Shown piece after piece: positions 60,223 to 64,000 of a stretch of 64,000 nt of DNA. The DNA is from Arthrobacter sp. B2a2-09. GTDB taxonomy: Bacteria > Actinomycetota > Actinomycetes > Actinomycetales > Micrococcaceae. Under the pieces are notes generated by a model, which made no database searches, had not been told where the DNA came from, and saw nothing but the letters and a program-made list of their open reading frames with translations. The stretch covers positions 62,001 to 126,000 of the forward strand of contig NZ_JAMXIC010000008.1 of the NCBI RefSeq assembly GCF_027587375.1. Reading direction: 5' to 3'. The position numbers and the translations under genes are program-made. How positions within the stretch are numbered: position 1 is the first letter of the stretch; each line of letters opens with the position of its first letter.

Positions 60223-61140
60223 GTGACTGCCGCCGTCGGGCCCTCAAGCCGAAAAGCCGAAGTTGAGCCGCCCAGCGATCAGGAATCGTTGACACCTGCG
60301 GAGCATTGGCGTTCGATGATCGCAAGGGGAACTGTCTCGGCGGGGAGGGAACAGTTCATGCGGGTAATCCGGAATGCGAAACCTGTATCCATTATGGCAG
60401 GCAGCACCCTGCTGCTTGAGGGCTGTGCCGGGATGTGGCTGGCCGCCACAGCGCCCGCCGGACCGGAGAACGGCAGGATCGTTTTCCTTTCCTTCTCCAT
60501 TGCCGTCGTTGCCCTGATCTGGGGTGTCATCGTGCTGTCCTGGCGCCTCTGGTCCAAGCCGATGGTCCTGGTGCGGGCACAGGCGGCCGATGCCTTTCCC
60601 GTAATCTTGCCCGTCGCGGTGCTCGTATCCGGGTTTCTCTCCGTGCCCGAGATCGCAGATCCCGCTCGTCCATACCTGTGGCTGGGCGGCCTGCTCTTGG
60701 GCTCGCCTGCCATTTCAGTAGTGTCTGCGGAGAAGGCGACGCTCTCCGAGATCCCGCCACTTCGTCCGGGAGGCTTCCTCGATTGGCTCAGATGGCAGAA
60801 TTTCGGTGCCGTCACGCTGTGGCTTTCGATTTACTTCACCGCCATGTTCTTTTACGAACCACGAAGGCTTGATGCCTTCACGCCATTGATCATCGTGCTG
60901 GCGCTCGCTCAAGCGGCCGTGAGCGTTTGGCGCATCATCGAGCACCGTCAATTTTCCAAAGTCGAAGTGCGCCTTTCCGGCCTGCAGATCAACTGGCTAC
61001 GCGTCATCCATGTCAGCCGCGGACACGAGGCAGCCGTGAAGGAACTCCGCACGATGTACCCCAAAATGGGTCCCACGCAAGCCGACACCATCATCGAAAA
61101 CCTATATCGGGCAGAAGCGCTAAACGGGCCGAACCTCTAG
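60223..61140 (+). CDS. Membrane protein of unknown function
   Basis: 305 residues if started at GTG 60223; ATG 60316 and ATG 60358 are alternatives, and the latter begins right before the first membrane helix. Six hydrophobic segments are seen, the first at SIMAGSTLLLEGCAGMWLAA, followed by ALIWGVIVLSWRLW, FPVILPVAVLVSGFL, YLWLGGLLLGSPA, LWLSIYFTAMFFY and LIIVLALAQAAVSV. The C-terminal 60 residues are soluble and contain RGHEAAVKELRTMYPKMGPT. I recognise no family. A nested palindrome follows four bases after the stop. Confidence 0.68.
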   Translation: MTAAVGPSSRKAEVEPPSDQESLTPAEHWRSMIARGTVSAGREQFMRVIRNAKPVSIMAGSTLLLEGCAGMWLAATAPAGPENGRIVFLSFSIAVVALIWGVIVLSWRLWSKPMVLVRAQAADAFPVILPVAVLVSGFLSVPEIADPARPYLWLGGLLLGSPAISVVSAEKATLSEIPPLRPGGFLDWLRWQNFGAVTLWLSIYFTAMFFYEPRRLDAFTPLIIVLALAQAAVSVWRIIEHRQFSKVEVRLSGLQINWLRVIHVSRGHEAAVKELRTMYPKMGPTQADTIIENLYRAEALNGPNL

Positions 61141-61143
61141 ATC

Positions 61144-61225
61144 CGACCACTTTTGGCGGGCGTAGCAGTCCGGGATCCCCGAAAATACGGGGATCCCGGA
61201 CTGGAAGGTTGTTCAAAAGTGGTCG
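61144..61225. terminator. Nested palindrome between convergent genes
   Basis: Inner arms GTCCGGGATCCCCG (61168-61181) and complement (61188-61201) with a six-base loop; outer arms CGACCACTTTTG (61144-61155) and CAAAAGTGGTCG (61214-61225). Both are perfect. It separates the stop at 61140 from the convergent gene ending at 61263, so bidirectional termination is likely. Confidence 0.65.
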
Positions 61226-61262
61226 AATGTTGAGCCCAGGAGCCCCCGTTCCCTAAGGCCGG

Positions 61263-63245
61263 TCAGGGCCGCGGGAATTTGGCGTTGAGGCGGAACAGGA
61301 ATGCAGCGGTCGCGTCGCGGTGTACGGGTTGAAGGGGCTGGTAGATCGATCCTCCGGCTACTGGCCAGCCGGTCGTGATGCCGGTGGAGGCGAGCCAGCT
61401 GATCTCTTTGTAGAACGGGTAGCTGACGGGCACGTCGAGGAACGCCGTAGTCGGGGTCACGGCCGGGCTGCCGCTCAAGCGGTAGAGGAACGCGGCCATC
61501 GAATCCCGGTTCACCGAATCCAGTGGGTGGAAGGTTCTCGTATTGTTCGGCCCAGGGTACCCGGTGGTGATGCCGGTGGAGGCCAGCCAGGTGATTTCCT
61601 TATAGAAGGGGTCCGAGGTGGGAACGTCAGTGAACGGGGACGCCGCCGGGGCGGTGAACGCCGGGCTGGCCTGGTACCGGTAGAGGAACGCGGCCATCGC
61701 TTCCCGGCTGATCGACTGGAGCGGCTCAAACAGAGTGGTTCCGTTGGGGCCCGGGAATCCGGTGGTGATTCCGTTGGTGGCGAGCCAGGTGATCTCGTTG
61801 TAGAACGGATATGTTGCCGGGATGTCTGCGAACGAGGCACCGCTGTCGTACATCTCGTAGTCGTCGGTGGTGATGGTGCCATTTGTTTGGATGTTCAGGC
61901 CCCAACTAATACCTGAAGCGCCAGCCGGCAGGGGAGGAGTGACCCAGGTGATTTGGGTCCAGTTCGCCGCGGGGAGGACCAAAGGGCTTGCCGTCCAGTA
62001 TGCCCAGAACCCGTTACCGACACGGTAATAGACTTCGAATTGGGTATCCGCGGTGGATTTATACCAGGCTTTCAGTTGATAAGTATGTCCGGGTATCCCT
62101 GTTGGCGAGCAGCCGCCAAGGTCCAGGGCGGGCAGGAGTTTCGCGTCGCCGGACACCCAGCCCGCCACGGTGAGCTGTTCAGCGTTCGTACCGGTGTGGC
62201 CGGGTGTGACGATCGAGAAAGTCGGGGTGTTCGTGCCGTACCCGCCGGCGGCCCAGCACTGCGGGATCGTGTTGACCAAGGTTTCCAGGCTGGGGTTTTG
62301 GATCATGTTTACTCCAGGCCCTGGCGGTGGAGGTAGAGCAGGGCCCGCTACTGCCGGCTGCTGGGTGCCGCCGACCACCTGGTCCACGGTCTGCACCGTG
62401 ACGGTACCGGCCGCCTTTTGCTGTGCAAGCCAGGTGGCGAACTGGGTGAACAGGGTCGGGGTGATGGTCAGCGTCGGATCCGTGCCGACGGCGATGTGGT
62501 GGAAGGTCAGTTGGACCCACCCGCCGGTGGTTGTTTGGGCGTGGGTCACCTGGGTCTCCAGATTCGCCAGGGTCCAGGTGCTGTCTACCTCATCCGGTGC
62601 CGCCGTGTCGTAGGCGTTGACCGGTGGGACGGTGTCTGCTGCGGGAAGCGTCGCCGATGCGGGGTCCTTGCTGGCGGCGTCGCCCAGGCCGCGGGCGCTG
62701 TTGTAACCGCACCCCTTCACCAAGGCCTCGGTGGCCGGATCTTCGGAAGCGAAGGGGTAGGCGAAACTGGTGACTTTGAAGCCCATGTTCATCAGCGCCA
62801 CGCGCCCGTCACAGATCTGCCGCTGTGACTCGGCGGGGATCAGGGACACAAGATCCGGGTGGGTGACCGTGTGGCCGCCGATCTCATTGCCGTCGGCGGC
62901 GATCTGCTGCAGGTTGGCAGTGGTCAAGTAGGTGGGCTGGCCGAGCCATCCGGTCGTGATGAAAAACGTGCCGACCAAGCCCAAGCTCTTCATCGTGGCT
63001 TCGGCTGTCAACTGGTCCGCGTTGCCGTCGTCGAACGTCAGTGACACCACGGTGTTCGCAGCAGCATGCGCCGGAGCGGCGAACCCCACCGCGGCCAGCA
63101 GGCCGGCAACAACCAGCGCCGTGCTGCCGAAAGCGGTCCAGCGTTTGCCAAAGTGCTTACCGAGCCGTATTCCAGTCACACTGAGCCGTGTGCGGCCCTC
63201 GCGCGGCGATTCCGTCGTCCCTTGCTGCTCATTCGTGGTACTCAT
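61263..63245 (-). CDS. Secreted polysaccharide deacetylase with three SLH repeats
   Basis: 660 residues. The start ATG 63245 has GGAGGAG at seven bases. A membrane/signal helix (GSTALVVAGLLAAVGFAAPA, AHA site) leads to a NodB deacetylase: VSLTFDDGNADQ (catalytic D-D) and GGHTVTHPDLVS (H-x3-H). A jelly-roll CBM-like domain follows (about 320-470; NMIQNPSLETLVN, QLKAWYKSTADTQFEVYYRV). Three SLH repeats end the protein (YNEITWLATNGITTGFPGPN, YKEITWLASTGITTGYPGPN, YKEISWLASTGITTGWPVAG). It should bind the cell wall and deacetylate a glycan such as peptidoglycan, chitin or surface polysaccharide. Confidence 0.9.
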   Translation of the reverse strand: MSTTNEQQGTTESPREGRTRLSVTGIRLGKHFGKRWTAFGSTALVVAGLLAAVGFAAPAHAAANTVVSLTFDDGNADQLTAEATMKSLGLVGTFFITTGWLGQPTYLTTANLQQIAADGNEIGGHTVTHPDLVSLIPAESQRQICDGRVALMNMGFKVTSFAYPFASEDPATEALVKGCGYNSARGLGDAASKDPASATLPAADTVPPVNAYDTAAPDEVDSTWTLANLETQVTHAQTTTGGWVQLTFHHIAVGTDPTLTITPTLFTQFATWLAQQKAAGTVTVQTVDQVVGGTQQPAVAGPALPPPPGPGVNMIQNPSLETLVNTIPQCWAAGGYGTNTPTFSIVTPGHTGTNAEQLTVAGWVSGDAKLLPALDLGGCSPTGIPGHTYQLKAWYKSTADTQFEVYYRVGNGFWAYWTASPLVLPAANWTQITWVTPPLPAGASGISWGLNIQTNGTITTDDYEMYDSGASFADIPATYPFYNEITWLATNGITTGFPGPNGTTLFEPLQSISREAMAAFLYRYQASPAFTAPAASPFTDVPTSDPFYKEITWLASTGITTGYPGPNNTRTFHPLDSVNRDSMAAFLYRLSGSPAVTPTTAFLDVPVSYPFYKEISWLASTGITTGWPVAGGSIYQPLQPVHRDATAAFLFRLNAKFPRP

Positions 63246-63624
63246 GGTCAACTCCTCCCCAGGCTAGGTAATGCACTAGCAGCCGGGTGACCTTCGTTGG
63301 GTGGGCCAAGAAGGTGCCGCTCGAAAGGGGAGTCCGATCTGGGTTTCCAGCGGTGGCACTCGGTGCCGGTTGTTTGTTCACACTCGCGTACTTGCGAGGG
63401 TACGACCGCAGGCAGCCGTTGAAACGAGTGGTCAATACTTGTTCTTCCCACGCATCCTTAGGTGGAGCTTCTGATGTGTCTAGGTAGCTGCCCGATCGCC
63501 CACTCGGAACGGTGTCCGGGCGTTGCCCAGGGCTAGTCGCGCAAGCACCCCGCGTGTACAGTCGACTTCGCCAGCCCCTTCCGGTCAGGCGCGCCCGACC
63601 GGCTCCGTGAAGGAAGGAGTGCCC
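63246..63624. other. 380-bp upstream region of the deacetylase and permease genes
   Basis: Divergent promoter region. I see ribosome sites for both flanking genes but no clear operator, RNA family or credible ORF. ACTCGCGTACTTGCGAG (around 63385) is a short imperfect palindrome. Confidence 0.4.
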
Positions 63625-64000
63625 GTGACGCTGCCTGCAGTGGACAAACGTAAACAGCCGGAACACGAGCACAGAAGCCCGGTCCGCGCTTTCACGTCGA
63701 AGTCTGCTGCCGGGCTGGTCGTTGGCCTCGCGCTCGTTGCACTGTTCGCGCTCGTGCGGGTGCTGGCACCGTCCACGCCGGAGACTTTTGGGCTTCCCAA
63801 CGCTGCCCGCGACTTTGCCACGCTGTCGATCAGCGTCGTCGTCGAGTCCTTGCCCTTCGTTTTCCTCGGGATTGTCCTCTCGATCGCCGTCCAGGTCTGG
63901 CTACCGGAGGGCATGCTGCTCCGTCGCCTGCCACGAATCCCGGTGTTGCGGAGGCTGGTCCTTTCGCTTCTGGGAATGCTGCTGCCGGTCTGCGAGTGCG
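63625..64000 (+). CDS. Permease, DUF318/UPF0718 type (3' partial)
   Basis: The window ends inside the gene: 125 codons are visible. GTG 63625 has AAGGAAGGAG at five bases. A polar, histidine-containing N-terminus (DKRKQPEHEHRSPV) precedes three membrane helices (GLVVGLALVALFALV; ISVVVESLPFVFLGIVLSIA; LRRLVLSLLGMLLPV), and the visible end LLPVCEC matches the conserved cysteine motif of the UPF0718 permeases, which are linked to metal or zinc-related export. Substrate unknown. Confidence 0.78.
   Translation, partial: MTLPAVDKRKQPEHEHRSPVRAFTSKSAAGLVVGLALVALFALVRVLAPSTPETFGLPNAARDFATLSISVVVESLPFVFLGIVLSIAVQVWLPEGMLLRRLPRIPVLRRLVLSLLGMLLPVCEC

Noticed and set aside
1..64000. tRNA, rRNA, CRISPR arrays, insertion sequences and prophage genes
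   Set aside because: I found no cloverleaf with a TTCGA loop, no transposase or integrase motif and no regularly spaced repeats. A tRNA scan would settle the tRNA question.

Overview
The window looks like chromosome of a high-GC actinobacterium, most likely Arthrobacter sensu lato (Micrococcaceae). The evidence is a strong G/C preference in third codon positions, frequent GTG/TTG starts, 4-bp ATGA overlaps, a BldC-like regulator, an arsenate-mycothiol-transferase-type ArsC, a complete BCKDH/PDH E1-E2 cluster under an Lrp regulator, and a two-component HpaB/HpaC-type monooxygenase. This taxonomic call is inference from gene content. I see no rRNA, tRNA, CRISPR array, insertion sequence or prophage.

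Layout. 1-7912 is a surface-polysaccharide cluster: pyruvyl transferase, FrhB-like iron-sulfur protein, flippase, polymerase/ligase, glycosyltransferase, acetyltransferase and Wzz/BY-kinase. 8169-8478 holds two tiny membrane ORFs. 8536-12961 is an Lrp regulator divergent from the E1-alpha, E1-beta and E2 genes. 13193-15799 has an SGNH lipoprotein, wedged between E2 and a decayed copy of the E2 3' end, and a Tat-exported beta-helix protein. 15800-17056 is mostly non-coding, followed by rmlA. 18001-24816 carries a YdcF protein, a two-component system with a BldC-like protein, small membrane/secreted proteins and an F420-type NADP oxidoreductase.

24999-31192 is a catabolic island: a GntR regulator, then nitrilase, DUF2848, HpaB-like oxygenase, cupin and flavin reductase, then a second unit with an NTF2-like protein and an alpha/beta hydrolase. 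Related palindromes precede both units, which suggests one regulon. 31468-38882 has a Rieske-FAD oxidoreductase divergent from a TetR gene, a degenerate EAL protein, a methyltransferase, a GGDEF-EAL protein with a STAS-like partner, and an MBL-fold enzyme. 38879-41533 is a metal-efflux operon (ArsR/SmtB plus three CDF-family proteins).

41681-50232 is an envelope region: MarR, Lgt, a class A PBP, a GH18-like protein with two chitin-binding-type repeats, and a membrane GT2. 50328-52852 is an arsenic operon (ArsR, aquaglyceroporin, two different ArsC, DinB-fold protein). 53169-64000 has a MinD/ParA-like ATPase, a GH25-like secreted protein, an AbiEi/PD-(D/E)XK-like protein between related short repeats, an MFS transporter, an acyltransferase, a truncated hydrolase, a polysaccharide deacetylase with SLH repeats, and the start of a permease.

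The most unusual signals are: a ~115-bp module (palindrome, stop codon and 16-codon tail) shared by the 3' ends of the marR and GH18-like genes, with the hairpin loop inverted between copies; two 47-residue membrane peptides about 60% identical and 20 kb apart, both apparently leaderless; the shared operator of the catabolic island; the duplicated E2 tail; and a CDF paralogue that has lost its metal-site aspartates.
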